49,289 nt of DNA from Burkholderiales bacterium. Its GTDB lineage: Bacteria; Pseudomonadota; Gammaproteobacteria; Burkholderiales; Burkholderiaceae_B. The notes beneath the pieces are model-generated. The model was given only the letters and a program-made list of their open reading frames with translations. It was not told the DNA's origin and did no database searches. Shown one piece after another: positions 17,618 to 26,180 of this stretch. The DNA lies in the NCBI GenBank assembly GCA_027484315.1, contig JAIXTE010000142.1, positions 1-49,289 of the forward strand, given 5' to 3'. A program made the translations under genes and the position numbers. Position 1 is the stretch's first letter, and each line of letters begins with the position of its first letter.

Positions 17618-19378
17618 TCAGCTTCTGCTTGTTACCTGTTTGTCTTGCTGGAAAATCGCTTCCAGTTCTTCGCGGCCTTGGCGACCAATTTCAATGACTT
17701 TTTCGCTGTCCCCCAACACCTTGGCCTGCTTTTTCAACAAACCTTCATCGTGCAATCTGAATGCTTCCGCTTTTTGCATGGCCTGGCCGTCGCTGTAACC
17801 CAAGGCGTGCAAAGCCTCCGTGGCCGCTTCCAGTGCACCTGCAAACACTTCACGGACTACTGAGTGAGCACCCGCTGCTTTCAGGGCCAAATAATCATTC
17901 CGGTTGTGGGCGCGGGCAATGACCATGATTTTTGGGTATTGATGAACAATGAATTCAACAATGGCTTGGCTCATTTTTGGGTCGTCAATGGCAACAATGA
18001 CAGTGCGTACTTTTGATATGCCAGCGGCCTCAAGCACCTCGCTGCGGGATGCGTCGCCGTAATACACCTTGTTTCCGAATTTTTTTACAAACTCGATGTG
18101 GTCTGCATTCTTGTCCAGTGCGGTGAAATGAATCTGGTTGGCAGCAAGAATACGACCCGTGACCTGGCCAAACCGCCCAAATCCCAATATCAATGCTTCC
18201 GATTCCTGTGCGTCAAACTTCTGCAGGTTTTGAGGTGCCTTTGCAATCTGCTTGTCGGTGAATTTGTCAAACCACAGCACCGCAGGGGCTGTCAGGGCCA
18301 TTGAAATGCCGATCATCAAGTTGACCATGCCCGAAGTGCCTTCGCCGAGCAGCTTCAATTCCATGGCTTGTGCCATGATCACGAAACCGAATTCGCCGCC
18401 CTGGCACAGCATCAAGCCCAGCATCAAGCCGCGTGGAAAGGGCACACCCGCCAACATCACCAGGCCAATGATGACCACGGCCTTGAGCGCCATCAGGCCT
18501 AGCGTACCGAACATCACCGTCAGTGGTGAATCCACCAGCAAGGCGAAATCAAGGGTCATGCCGATTGATATGAAAAACAGGCCGAGGCTCAAGCCCTTGA
18601 ATGGTTCAACGTCCGCTTCAAGCTGGTGGCGAAACGAGGAGTTGGCCAGCATCATGCCCGCCATGAAGGCACCCAGGCCCATGGACAAATTGGCATGTTC
18701 CATCACCACGGCCGAGCCCAATACAATCAGCAGGGTGACCACGGTCATGATTTCCCGGCCACCGTAGCGAGACAGGAAATTCAAGGCCGGGTTGATCAGG
18801 AAGCGCGCAAAAACGATGAGGCCCAACACGGCCACAGGTGCAAGCCACCATTGGTTGGGGTCGGTGTCAGGCTCAACGGGTGCCATGGCCTGCACCACGA
18901 ACAGTATGGGTACGACGGCTAGATCCTGAAACAACAGAATGGAAAAGCCACGCCTGCCATCTTCGTTGCCTAAGATTCCTTTGTCGGCCATCAACTGAAT
19001 GGCAAACGCAGTGGACGAAAGACCCAATGCCAGGGCAATAACCAATGCGGCGTTGCTGTTCATTTCAAACAGGTAAGCCAGCACGCCATAAATGATGCCT
19101 GCCGTGATCAGCAACTGGCCCGAGCCCAGTAGCAACACCTGCGCCCGCATGGCCCACAGTTTCGCAGGCTCCAGCTCCAGACCGATGACGAACAGCAACA
19201 GGATGACACCAATTTCAGAAAAATGAAGTACCTTTTCAGGGTCGTCGATCAGCCCCAGAATTTCAGGGCCGATGACCACGCCGGCTACCAGGTAGCCCAG
19301 AATTGCACCCAGGCCCAATTTCTTGAACAAGGGCACAGCCAGGGCGGCGGCCAGCAAAAAGTAAACAACACTTTCCAT
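17618..19378 (-). CDS. Kef-type K+/H+ antiporter (CPA2) with RCK domain
   Basis: A 586-residue inner-membrane transporter. The N-terminal about 380 residues have a dozen hydrophobic helices with CPA2 signatures: GLGAILGYLVAGVVIGPEIL, GVILLLFVIGLELEP and the QGGEFGFVI motif. A cytoplasmic TrkA-N/RCK domain follows (ALILGFGRFGQVTGRILA, YYGDASRSEVLEAAG), then a short helical tail. It probably exports K+ or another monovalent cation in exchange for protons. I do not assign KefB or KefC because glutathione-adduct residues cannot be judged by eye. It sits between thiolase (18-base gap) and mscS-like (1-base gap). Confidence 0.9.
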   Translation of the reverse strand: MESVVYFLLAAALAVPLFKKLGLGAILGYLVAGVVIGPEILGLIDDPEKVLHFSEIGVILLLFVIGLELEPAKLWAMRAQVLLLGSGQLLITAGIIYGVLAYLFEMNSNAALVIALALGLSSTAFAIQLMADKGILGNEDGRRGFSILLFQDLAVVPILFVVQAMAPVEPDTDPNQWWLAPVAVLGLIVFARFLINPALNFLSRYGGREIMTVVTLLIVLGSAVVMEHANLSMGLGAFMAGMMLANSSFRHQLEADVEPFKGLSLGLFFISIGMTLDFALLVDSPLTVMFGTLGLMALKAVVIIGLVMLAGVPFPRGLMLGLMLCQGGEFGFVIMAQAMELKLLGEGTSGMVNLMIGISMALTAPAVLWFDKFTDKQIAKAPQNLQKFDAQESEALILGFGRFGQVTGRILAANQIHFTALDKNADHIEFVKKFGNKVYYGDASRSEVLEAAGISKVRTVIVAIDDPKMSQAIVEFIVHQYPKIMVIARAHNRNDYLALKAAGAHSVVREVFAGALEAATEALHALGYSDGQAMQKAEAFRLHDEGLLKKQAKVLGDSEKVIEIGRQGREELEAIFQQDKQVTSRS

Positions 19379-19396
19379 ATAGCGTCTCTCGTTTTT

Positions 19397-20590
19397 TTAG
19401 ATCAATTCAATCGCCAGGGCCGTGGCTTCGCCACCACCAATACACAAGGCAGCCACGCCAGTTTTTCCACCTGTTTTTTTCAACGCGCCAATCAGCGTGC
19501 ACACAATGCGCGCACCACTGGCACCAATTGGGTGGCCCAGTGCGCAGGCACCCCCATGAATGTTGACTTTGTCCGCTGGCAAATGAAGGTCGGCCATGGC
19601 CGCCATGGTGACCACGGCAAAGGCTTCGTTGATTTCAAACAGATCCACGGAGGCTGCGTTCAGCCCTGTTTTTTCAAACAGCCGTTGTAACGCACCAACC
19701 GGTGCCGTGGTAAACAAGCTGGGCTTTTGTGCGTGGGTGCTGTGTCCCAGTATGCGCGCCAATGGGGTCAAGCCCAACTTCTCTGCCTGGCTTTGTTTCA
19801 TCAGTACCACGGCTGCTGCACCGTCGGAAATGGACGAACTGTTTGCTGCCGTTACCGTTCCACCATCTCGGCGAAACGCGGGCTTTAATGTGGGTATCTT
19901 GGCAGGGTCTGCTTTCAGGGGTTGCTCATCGGTGCTGACCAGTTCCACGCCTTTGCGACTGGCTACTTCCATCGGGGCAATTTCCCATTGAAAGCTGCCG
20001 TCTTCCGTGGCCTGTTTGGCGCGGGCCAGCGAACGAATAGCGAATTCGTCCTGGGCCTGCCGGGTGAAACTGTATTGGTCGGCGCATTCTTCCGCGAAGG
20101 TACCCATCAGGCGACCTTTTTCATACGCATCTTCAAGGCCGTCCAGGAACATGTGATCCATCACCTGGCCGTGGCCCATGCGCATGCCGCCACGCGCCTT
20201 GGGCAGCAGGTAGGGGGCATTGCTCATGCTTTCCATGCCGCCGGCCACAGCCACGTTGGTACTGCCCGCCAGCAGGCTGTCATGCGCCATCATGATGGCT
20301 TTCATGCCGGAACCGCACATCTTGTTGATGGTGGTGCAGGCGCTGCTCAAGGGAAGCCCGGCAGTCAGTGCAGCCTGGCGTGCAGGCGCTTGCCCCTGGC
20401 CTGCGGGCAACACGCAACCCATGATGACTTCATCGACTTTTTCAGACAGGGTAGGGTGGCCGGCGCGCAGTACGGCTTGCTGAATGGCATGTGCACCCAG
20501 CTCAGCGGCTGTAAAGCCGGACATGCTGCCTTGAAAGCCGCCCATGGGGGTGCGCGCGGCCGATACGATCACGATGGGGTCGTGGTTCAT
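19397..20590 (-). CDS. Acetyl-CoA acetyltransferase (thiolase)
   Basis: A 397-residue thiolase with a full set of catalytic motifs: nucleophile Cys92 in TINKMCGSGMKA, the GGACALGHPIGASGAR motif supplying His, and the second Cys in ALCIGGGEA near the C terminus. Length and the PMGGF/SMSGFTAAELGA start fit the biosynthetic (PhaA/AtoB-like) group, which condenses two acetyl-CoA or runs the reverse reaction. A GGAG ribosome site precedes the ATG. It is followed on the same strand by the antiporter, with no obvious functional link. Confidence 0.93.
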   Translation of the reverse strand: MNHDPIVIVSAARTPMGGFQGSMSGFTAAELGAHAIQQAVLRAGHPTLSEKVDEVIMGCVLPAGQGQAPARQAALTAGLPLSSACTTINKMCGSGMKAIMMAHDSLLAGSTNVAVAGGMESMSNAPYLLPKARGGMRMGHGQVMDHMFLDGLEDAYEKGRLMGTFAEECADQYSFTRQAQDEFAIRSLARAKQATEDGSFQWEIAPMEVASRKGVELVSTDEQPLKADPAKIPTLKPAFRRDGGTVTAANSSSISDGAAAVVLMKQSQAEKLGLTPLARILGHSTHAQKPSLFTTAPVGALQRLFEKTGLNAASVDLFEINEAFAVVTMAAMADLHLPADKVNIHGGACALGHPIGASGARIVCTLIGALKKTGGKTGVAALCIGGGEATALAIELI

Positions 20591-20644
20591 GGTGTGGGGT
20601 CTCCGGGAAAGTAGGTGTTATTCGTCCTATTTTCCCGTGGCCCC

Positions 20645-20660
20645 GGGGGTTTTGGCCCCC
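20645..20660 (-). terminator. Weak hairpin after metE
   Basis: GGGGG at 20645-20649 pairs with CCCCC at 20656-20660 across a 6-base loop, 10 bases past the metE stop. There is no clear T tract. It could reduce read-through from metE into the thiolase gene. Confidence 0.3.
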
Positions 20661-20670
20661 ATCGCAGCAA

Positions 20671-23082
20671 TTATGCTGCAGTTTTTTCAGCCTTGTTTTG
20701 AGTCTCAAGTTCGCAGCGCAACTGCTCGGTGGCTTTCACCATGACTGTGAGTGCTGCCTCCGTTTCCTCCCAGCCTCGCGTTTTCAAGCCACAATCCGGG
20801 TTGACCCACAGATTTTCCGGTGGAATAACCTGCGCAGCCTTTCTGATCAGGCGAACAATTTCTGCCTGCTTGGGCACGCGGGGGGAATGAATGTCGTACA
20901 CGCCCGGGCCAATTTCATTGGGATAATCGAATTCACCAAAGCCACGCAGCAACTCCATGTCGGAACGGCTGGTTTCGATGGTGATCACGTCCGCATCCAT
21001 TGCCGCGATGGCCGGCAGAATGTCATTGAATTCCGAATAGCACATGTGGGTGTGAATCTGCGTGTCGTCCCGAACCGGGCTGGCCGAGATGCGAAATGCC
21101 TTGCTGGCCCACTCAAGGTAGTCGTTCCAGCGGGCTTTGCGCAGCGGCAGGCCTTCCCGGTAGGCAGGCTCGTCAATTTGAATCATGCCAATGCCCGCCC
21201 GTTCAAGCTCGGCCACTTCGTCCCGAATGGCGTAAGCAATTTGCAGCGCGGTGGTTGCACGTGCCTGGTCGTTGCGCACGAAGCTCCACTGAAGAATCGT
21301 CACTGGTCCTGTCAGCATGCCTTTCACCGGCTTTTCGCTCAAGCTTTGTGCAAAGGCTGCCACATCCACTGTCATGGGTTTCGGGCGGGCTACATCGCCA
21401 AACAATATCGGCGGTTTGACACACCGCGAGCCATAACTTTGAACCCAGCCATTGGCCGAGAAGGTAAATCCTTCCAGTTGCTCGCCGAAGTACTCCACCA
21501 TGTCGTTGCGTTCGGCTTCACCGTGCACCAGTACATCCAGACCGATGCGTTCCTGAAAGTCGATGGCCTGGCGGATTTCCTGGCTGATGTGTTGCCAATA
21601 GGTCGCTTCATCAATCTCGCCTGTTCTGAACCGGGCACGCAGGTTTCGAATGTTCCTGGTTTGTGGAAAAGAGCCGATTGTGGTGGTTGGGTAGGCCGGC
21701 AAGTTGAATCGCTCCCGTTGCAAGGGTTGGCGCACGGCGAATTCACTGTGTCGCTGGTCAGCTGTGGGCGCAATGCTGCTTATTCTCGCTTTGACCTCCG
21801 GGTTGTTCAACAAAGGGCTGTTCCTGCGCTGCTTCACCAGGTCCTGGTGGGTATTCCAGATATTGGCCAATGCACCTGTCAGTGATTTTCCCTGCAATTG
21901 GTTTTTGGCAGCTTGCTTCAGCAATTCAATTTCTTCCAGTTTTTCAATGGCCCCGGCCAGCCAGGGCAACACCTGCGGATTCACACGGGTGTCATTGCTG
22001 AATCGGTATGGCACATGCAACAACGAGCAACTGGGCGCAATCCACACTTCGCCCTTGCCTGCATCAAAAGCCTTGAGAATGTGCTGAAGAGCCGGATTCA
22101 AATCGGTTTTCCAGATGTTGCGGCCATCCACAAGGCCCAGCGACAACACCTTGTAGTTGGGCAACCAGTCAATGATGAGGGGCAAGTCTTCTTCAGCACG
22201 AACACAATCCACGTGCAAGCCATCTACCGGCAGTTTGCAAGCGATGCTGGTGTGGCCCTGAGTACTTGAAAAGTAGGTGGCCAGCAAAATTTTGACACCA
22301 CTGGTTTTCAATTGCAGGTAACTGCGCTCATAGGCGGCTAGCCAGGGGCCGGGCAAATCAAGCCCAAGAATCGGTTCGTCCAGTTGTACCCATTCCACGC
22401 CATGCGACTTCAATGTACCGAGAACTTGGCCATACACGGGCAGCAGTTGATCCAGCAAATCCAGTTGATCGAACCCGGCCTGCTTGCTTTTTCCCAGGAA
22501 GAGGAAAGTCAGTGGACCAATCAAACTGACCTTGACTGGGTGGTTCAGTGTTTTGGCTTGCTCAAGTTGTGCAAGCAAGTTGCCGGCGTGTGCTTTGAAC
22601 TGTGTGCTCGCATTGAATTCCGGCACCATGTAGTGGTAATTCGTGTCGAACCACTTGGTCATTTCAAGTGCATGGGTTTCTTGTGGATGTAAGCCATATG
22701 CGCTTGACCCATGCGAACTTGGGTTGTGGGCGTGAGCGTGTGCTTGGGCGTGATTGCAGCCGTCATGGCCGGTAACCTTTCCACGCACCATGGTGAAGTA
22801 ACGCTGCAGTACAGGCTGTTCCGCATTGAATTCGAAGCGCGCAGGCTCGCAACCCAGAAGCTGAATGTGATCGGCCATCTGGTCATAGAAGGAAAAATCG
22901 CCCACAGTGATGAAATCCAACCCTGAATCAATTTGGGCTTTCCAGTGCTTCAGGCGCAACGTTGACGCTGTAGCCTGCAGGCTTTCCTCGCTCGCTTCTC
23001 CGCGCCAGTAGTCTTCCAATGCAAATTTAAGTTCGCGGTTCTCACCAATTCTGGGAAAACCCAATGTGTGTGTCTTGATCAT
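20671..23082 (-). CDS. metE: Cobalamin-independent methionine synthase MetE with His-rich insertion
   Basis: An 803-residue cytoplasmic zinc enzyme that transfers a methyl group from methyltetrahydropteroyltri-glutamate to homocysteine. The start [19 protein letters not shown] is typical. Zinc ligands are visible: His and Cys in [10 protein letters not shown], Glu in ITIETSRSD and Cys in [11 protein letters not shown]. The E. coli protein is 753 residues. Part of the excess is a linker at residues 101-138 (22669-22782) carrying eight His and one Cys, where other MetE proteins have a short Pro/Ala linker. It is divergent from metR across a 94-base region with two MetR-type sites. Confidence 0.96.
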   Translation of the reverse strand: MIKTHTLGFPRIGENRELKFALEDYWRGEASEESLQATASTLRLKHWKAQIDSGLDFITVGDFSFYDQMADHIQLLGCEPARFEFNAEQPVLQRYFTMVRGKVTGHDGCNHAQAHAHAHNPSSHGSSAYGLHPQETHALEMTKWFDTNYHYMVPEFNASTQFKAHAGNLLAQLEQAKTLNHPVKVSLIGPLTFLFLGKSKQAGFDQLDLLDQLLPVYGQVLGTLKSHGVEWVQLDEPILGLDLPGPWLAAYERSYLQLKTSGVKILLATYFSSTQGHTSIACKLPVDGLHVDCVRAEEDLPLIIDWLPNYKVLSLGLVDGRNIWKTDLNPALQHILKAFDAGKGEVWIAPSCSLLHVPYRFSNDTRVNPQVLPWLAGAIEKLEEIELLKQAAKNQLQGKSLTGALANIWNTHQDLVKQRRNSPLLNNPEVKARISSIAPTADQRHSEFAVRQPLQRERFNLPAYPTTTIGSFPQTRNIRNLRARFRTGEIDEATYWQHISQEIRQAIDFQERIGLDVLVHGEAERNDMVEYFGEQLEGFTFSANGWVQSYGSRCVKPPILFGDVARPKPMTVDVAAFAQSLSEKPVKGMLTGPVTILQWSFVRNDQARATTALQIAYAIRDEVAELERAGIGMIQIDEPAYREGLPLRKARWNDYLEWASKAFRISASPVRDDTQIHTHMCYSEFNDILPAIAAMDADVITIETSRSDMELLRGFGEFDYPNEIGPGVYDIHSPRVPKQAEIVRLIRKAAQVIPPENLWVNPDCGLKTRGWEETEAALTVMVKATEQLRCELETQNKAEKTAA

Positions 23083-23142
23083 GATGTGTGTTCTTTGTTC
23101 AGTAAAAACACCATCATCAAGGTTGAGGGAGTATTATTCAAA

Positions 23143-23155
23143 CGAATAATATTCC
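23143..23155. promoter_or_regulatory. Degenerate MetR-type site in the metE-metR gap
   Basis: CGAATAATATTCC keeps the GAA-N5-TTC core of the MetR consensus TGAA-N5-TTCA but misses both outer bases. Its centre is 22 bases from that of the perfect site at 23165, about two helical turns, the usual spacing for paired LysR-type sites. It also overlaps an 8-bp inverted repeat, TATTATTC/GAATAATA (23132-23139 and 23144-23151). Confidence 0.5.
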
Positions 23156-23164
23156 TAAAAATAG

Positions 23165-23177
23165 TGAATTATATTCA
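23165..23177. promoter_or_regulatory. MetR-binding site overlapping the metR start
   Basis: TGAATTATATTCA matches the MetR consensus TGAA-N5-TTCA exactly. Its last base is the A of the metR start codon. This position suggests MetR represses its own synthesis while activating metE from the divergent promoter with homocysteine as co-effector, as known in enterobacteria. Confidence 0.75.
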
Positions 23178-24103
23178 TGTCAAAAAGCATTCTCGAATTG
23201 CGCCACCTGCGTACACTGCAAGCCATTGAACAAACCGGAAGCCTGAGCCGTGCGGCAGATGTGTTGTGCATCACCCAAAGTGCGGTGTCTCATCAAGTCA
23301 AGGCGCTTGAAGAATGGTTTGGGGAAGAGCTGGTGTACAAGCAGGGTGGCCAAAGCCGATTCAGCGTGGTGGGGCAGCGATTACTACAGCTGGCAGGTCA
23401 GGTATTGGGGCAAGTGGACCAAGCCGAGCTGGACATTCTTCAAATGAAGCAGGGTGCTGGCGGCCCCTTGCGGGTTGCGGTGGAATGCCACACCTGCTTC
23501 GACTGGTTGATGCCCTCGATGGACGTGTACCGCAACCGCTGGCCGGAAGTTGAGCTGGACATCGTGTCGGGTTTTCACGCCGACCCGGTTGGCCTGCTGC
23601 ACAAGGGTGAGGCCGAACTGGCCATTGTGTCCGAGCTGTGCGAAGAAGAGGGCATTGTGTCCTTTCCCCTGTTTCGCTTTGAAATGGTGGGCGTGGTGCC
23701 CGTGGATTCAAAACTGGCCAAGCGTGCGTACCTGAAGCCCTCTGATTTTGCTGACCAAACGCTGTTGACCTACCCGGTGCCCGACGACATGCTCGATGTC
23801 ATCAAGCATTTTCTGGTACCTGCAGGTGTGCAGGTTAAACGCCGCAGCAGTGAACTGACTGTGGCCCTGCTGCAACTGGTGGCCAGCAAGCGCGGGCTTT
23901 CTGCCTTGCCGGCCTGGGCTGTGAAGGGTTATGTAGACCGTGGCTACGTGGCACAAGTACCTTTGGGTAGAAAGGGTTTGACTTCAACCCTGTATGCCGC
24001 TTTGCCGAAAGCCATTGCAGGCAAGCACTACACCGCAGATTTTGTTGCGGTGATGCGGGAAGTGTGCGCTAGGGAACTGGATGGGATTGAGTTGTTGGGG
24101 TGA
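23177..24103 (+). CDS. metR: LysR-type regulator MetR
   Basis: A 308-residue transcription factor. The N-terminal helix-turn-helix reads LRTLQAIEQTGSLSRAADVLCITQSAVSHQVKALEEW (residues 9-45, given here as landmark text in two parts: LRTLQAIEQTGSLSRAAD and TQSAVSHQVKALEEW). The effector domain begins LRVAVECHTCFDWLMP, which is diagnostic for MetR. Divergent metE and the TGAA-N5-TTCA site confirm it. MetR senses homocysteine. The site overlapping its own start codon implies autoregulation and leaves no room for a normal ribosome site, so translation starts with at best a weak one. Confidence 0.93.
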   Translation: MSKSILELRHLRTLQAIEQTGSLSRAADVLCITQSAVSHQVKALEEWFGEELVYKQGGQSRFSVVGQRLLQLAGQVLGQVDQAELDILQMKQGAGGPLRVAVECHTCFDWLMPSMDVYRNRWPEVELDIVSGFHADPVGLLHKGEAELAIVSELCEEEGIVSFPLFRFEMVGVVPVDSKLAKRAYLKPSDFADQTLLTYPVPDDMLDVIKHFLVPAGVQVKRRSSELTVALLQLVASKRGLSALPAWAVKGYVDRGYVAQVPLGRKGLTSTLYAALPKAIAGKHYTADFVAVMREVCARELDGIELLG

Positions 24104-24119
24104 TTGTTGCTTTTGTAGC

Positions 24120-25082
24120 TTATATCCCTGCCCACTGCACATAAACCGGAATACCCACCAGAATATTCAAGGGAAAAGTAATGCCCAGAGACAAGCCCAC
24201 GTACAGGCTGGGGTTGGCTTCCGGAATGGCGTACCGCACCACCGCAGGTACCGCAATGTACGATGCACTGGCCGCCAGCACCATCAGCAGGGCGGTGTCG
24301 CCCACACCGGCACCAATTGCCTGAGCAAGTAACCAGGCCAGCGTGGCGTGTGCCACTGGGGCCACAACCGCATACGCAATCATCCACTTGGACACCGCTT
24401 TCAGTTTCGGCAGGTGTTTGGCAGTGGTCAGGCCCATGTCGAGCAGAAAGAAAGCCAACATGCCCTTGAACAGGTCGCCTGTGAAGGGTTGCATCGCTTC
24501 CTTGCCGGCACTGCCGCTCATGAAACCGATCAGCATTGCGCCCAACAGCAACAGTTGGGCGCCTTCAGTGAATGATTCCTGCAGCAGGTGAGCAAACCCT
24601 TTGCCAGGTTGCGATGCCGCGCTTGTGCCCTTAGTCTGCTTCCTCGCCATATTGGCAAACAGCACTGCCAGAATAATCGCGGGTGACTCCATCAGCGCCA
24701 TGGCTGCTGCCATGTGCCCGCCGTACGCAATGTCGGATTTTTCAAGAAATTGCACCGCTGTAATGAATGTCACTGCACTGACTGAGCCATAGGTTGCTGC
24801 GATGGCTGCAGCATCAAACGCCGAAGTGCAGCGTTTCAAAATCGGGTAGCTGATCAGGGGAACCAGCACAGCCAATACAACCGCCGCCCCCAGGCCGCCC
24901 AGCACTTGGGTGTTGAACCCGGATTCGTGCAAGGCAAATCCACCTTTCAAGCCCAAGGCCATCAGCAGATACAAGGACAAAAATCGGCTGACCTGTGCGG
25001 GAATTTCCAGGTTCGATTTAACGAGTCCGCTGAAAATGCCGAGCAGGAAAAACAGGATTGCGGGGTCGGTGAAGTTGTTCAT
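24120..25082 (-). CDS. SbtA-like sodium-dependent bicarbonate permease family protein
   Basis: A 320-residue inner-membrane protein with about ten hydrophobic helices. It shows the SbtA/DUF897 pattern: an N-terminal DPAILFFLLGIFSGLVKSNLEIP, then GLKGGFAL, YGSVSAVTFITA with ESPAIILAVLF, and in the second half DMGLTTAKHLP and ASYIAVPAVVRYAIPEANPS. Cyanobacterial SbtA imports bicarbonate with Na+; proteobacterial relatives are annotated by similarity and their substrate is mostly untested. It is divergent from a CbbR-like regulator, a common pairing. An AAGG element is upstream of the ATG. Its stop lies 16 bases from the convergent metR stop. Confidence 0.88.
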   Translation of the reverse strand: MNNFTDPAILFFLLGIFSGLVKSNLEIPAQVSRFLSLYLLMALGLKGGFALHESGFNTQVLGGLGAAVVLAVLVPLISYPILKRCTSAFDAAAIAATYGSVSAVTFITAVQFLEKSDIAYGGHMAAAMALMESPAIILAVLFANMARKQTKGTSAASQPGKGFAHLLQESFTEGAQLLLLGAMLIGFMSGSAGKEAMQPFTGDLFKGMLAFFLLDMGLTTAKHLPKLKAVSKWMIAYAVVAPVAHATLAWLLAQAIGAGVGDTALLMVLAASASYIAVPAVVRYAIPEANPSLYVGLSLGITFPLNILVGIPVYVQWAGI

Positions 25083-25173
25083 GGGGTCTGCCTTGATGAA
25101 AGTGCGCCCATGCTAAGCAAATGTATTTATCATGTAAAATCAGAAAAGCACTATTAATCATCATCAAAAGATT

Positions 25174-26082
25174 ATGAATCTGACCCTTCGGCAGTTGCAT
25201 TTGTTTACCGCGCTGGCACGCCTGAAAAGCCTCACCGCGGTGGCGCGGCATTTTCATGTCACGCAGCCCACTGTGTCCATGCAGATGAAGGAATTGGCTG
25301 AATCGGTGGGCTTGCCTTTGTACGAAGTCATTGGCAAGGCCATTTTTCTGACGCCTGCAGGCATTGAACTGGAGGCCACAGCGAGGGCCATGCTCAATGA
25401 ACTTGAAGGCTTTCAGCAGCGAATTGATGACATCAAGGGTTTTCGGCGCGGCAAACTGACCGTGGCCGTTGTCAGTACTGCCGAGTATTTTGTGCCAGGT
25501 CTTTTGGGTGATTTTTGCGCGCGCTACCCCGAAGTGGAAATCGCCCTGGAGGTGTTGAACCGAAATGGTGTCATTCAAAGGCTGGAACACAATCTGGACG
25601 ACTTGTACATCATGTCCAAACCACCGGCGAACCTTGACGTGGAAGCCAAAGCCTTTATGACCAACTCGCTGCAGGTGGTGGCGCCCTTGGGGCACCCTCT
25701 GGCACAGCGCAAACGGATCAAGCACACTGAACTTGCGCGGCATGCCTTTATCCTGCGTGAAAGGGGTTCGGGTACTCGCCTGGCCTGTGACTCCCATTTT
25801 GAAAGTCTTGGGTTTGAGCCTCACGTGCGTTTGGAGTTGGGCAGCAACGAAGCCATCAAACAGGCCGTGCAGGCAGGAATGGGCCTTGCTGTGCTGTCGG
25901 AACACGCCTTGAATGCAGGTTCAGCCACTCATGATTTGACGACATTGAATGTCCAAAGTTTTCCGATACATGCCAACTGGTACACCGTGCGGCCCAATGG
26001 CAAAAGACCTTCGCCGGTGGCGGCCGACTTCTGGCGCTACCTGAATGTCGAGTTGAAAAAGGGCAGATCACAAAAAAATTAA
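25174..26082 (+). CDS. CbbR-like LysR-family transcriptional regulator
   Basis: A 302-residue LysR regulator: HTH at residues 3-60 (LRQLHLFTALARLKSLTAVA, TQPTVSMQMKELAE) and a periplasmic-binding-like effector domain from about 90. The pattern LNRNGVIQRLEHNLDDLYIM and the C-terminal ANWYTVRPNGKRPSPVAADFW place it near CbbR-type regulators. It is divergent from the SbtA-like permease across 91 AT-rich bases. TTAATC (25154-25159) and GATTAT (25170-25175) there form an imperfect dyad reaching into its start codon. Control of the permease by inorganic carbon status is an inference. Confidence 0.88.
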   Translation: MNLTLRQLHLFTALARLKSLTAVARHFHVTQPTVSMQMKELAESVGLPLYEVIGKAIFLTPAGIELEATARAMLNELEGFQQRIDDIKGFRRGKLTVAVVSTAEYFVPGLLGDFCARYPEVEIALEVLNRNGVIQRLEHNLDDLYIMSKPPANLDVEAKAFMTNSLQVVAPLGHPLAQRKRIKHTELARHAFILRERGSGTRLACDSHFESLGFEPHVRLELGSNEAIKQAVQAGMGLAVLSEHALNAGSATHDLTTLNVQSFPIHANWYTVRPNGKRPSPVAADFWRYLNVELKKGRSQKN

Positions 26083-26084
26083 AA

Positions 26085-26098
26085 AACGAACGTTCGTT
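26085..26098. promoter_or_regulatory. 14-base palindrome, TetR-type operator candidate
   Basis: AACGAACGTTCGTT is a perfect 14-base palindrome, 83 bases before the SDR gene and directly after the LysR stop. Short symmetric sites of this kind are typical of TetR-family regulators of fatty-acid or branched-chain acid breakdown genes. That fits the SDR/acyl-CoA dehydrogenase pair downstream. The regulator is not in the window. Confidence 0.55.
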
Positions 26099-26180
26099 CG
26101 AATCTGCTTCCCTCCAAGCCAACTCATTCTGCGTTAATCTACTGTTTACTTTACAAAAACAGCAGTCAAGGAGACTTTCA

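Noticed and set aside
17084..17863. A 259-codon plus-strand open frame across the mscS-like/antiporter junction
   Set aside because: It is antisense to both conserved genes and has low-complexity Ser/Arg-rich composition typical of a shadow frame.
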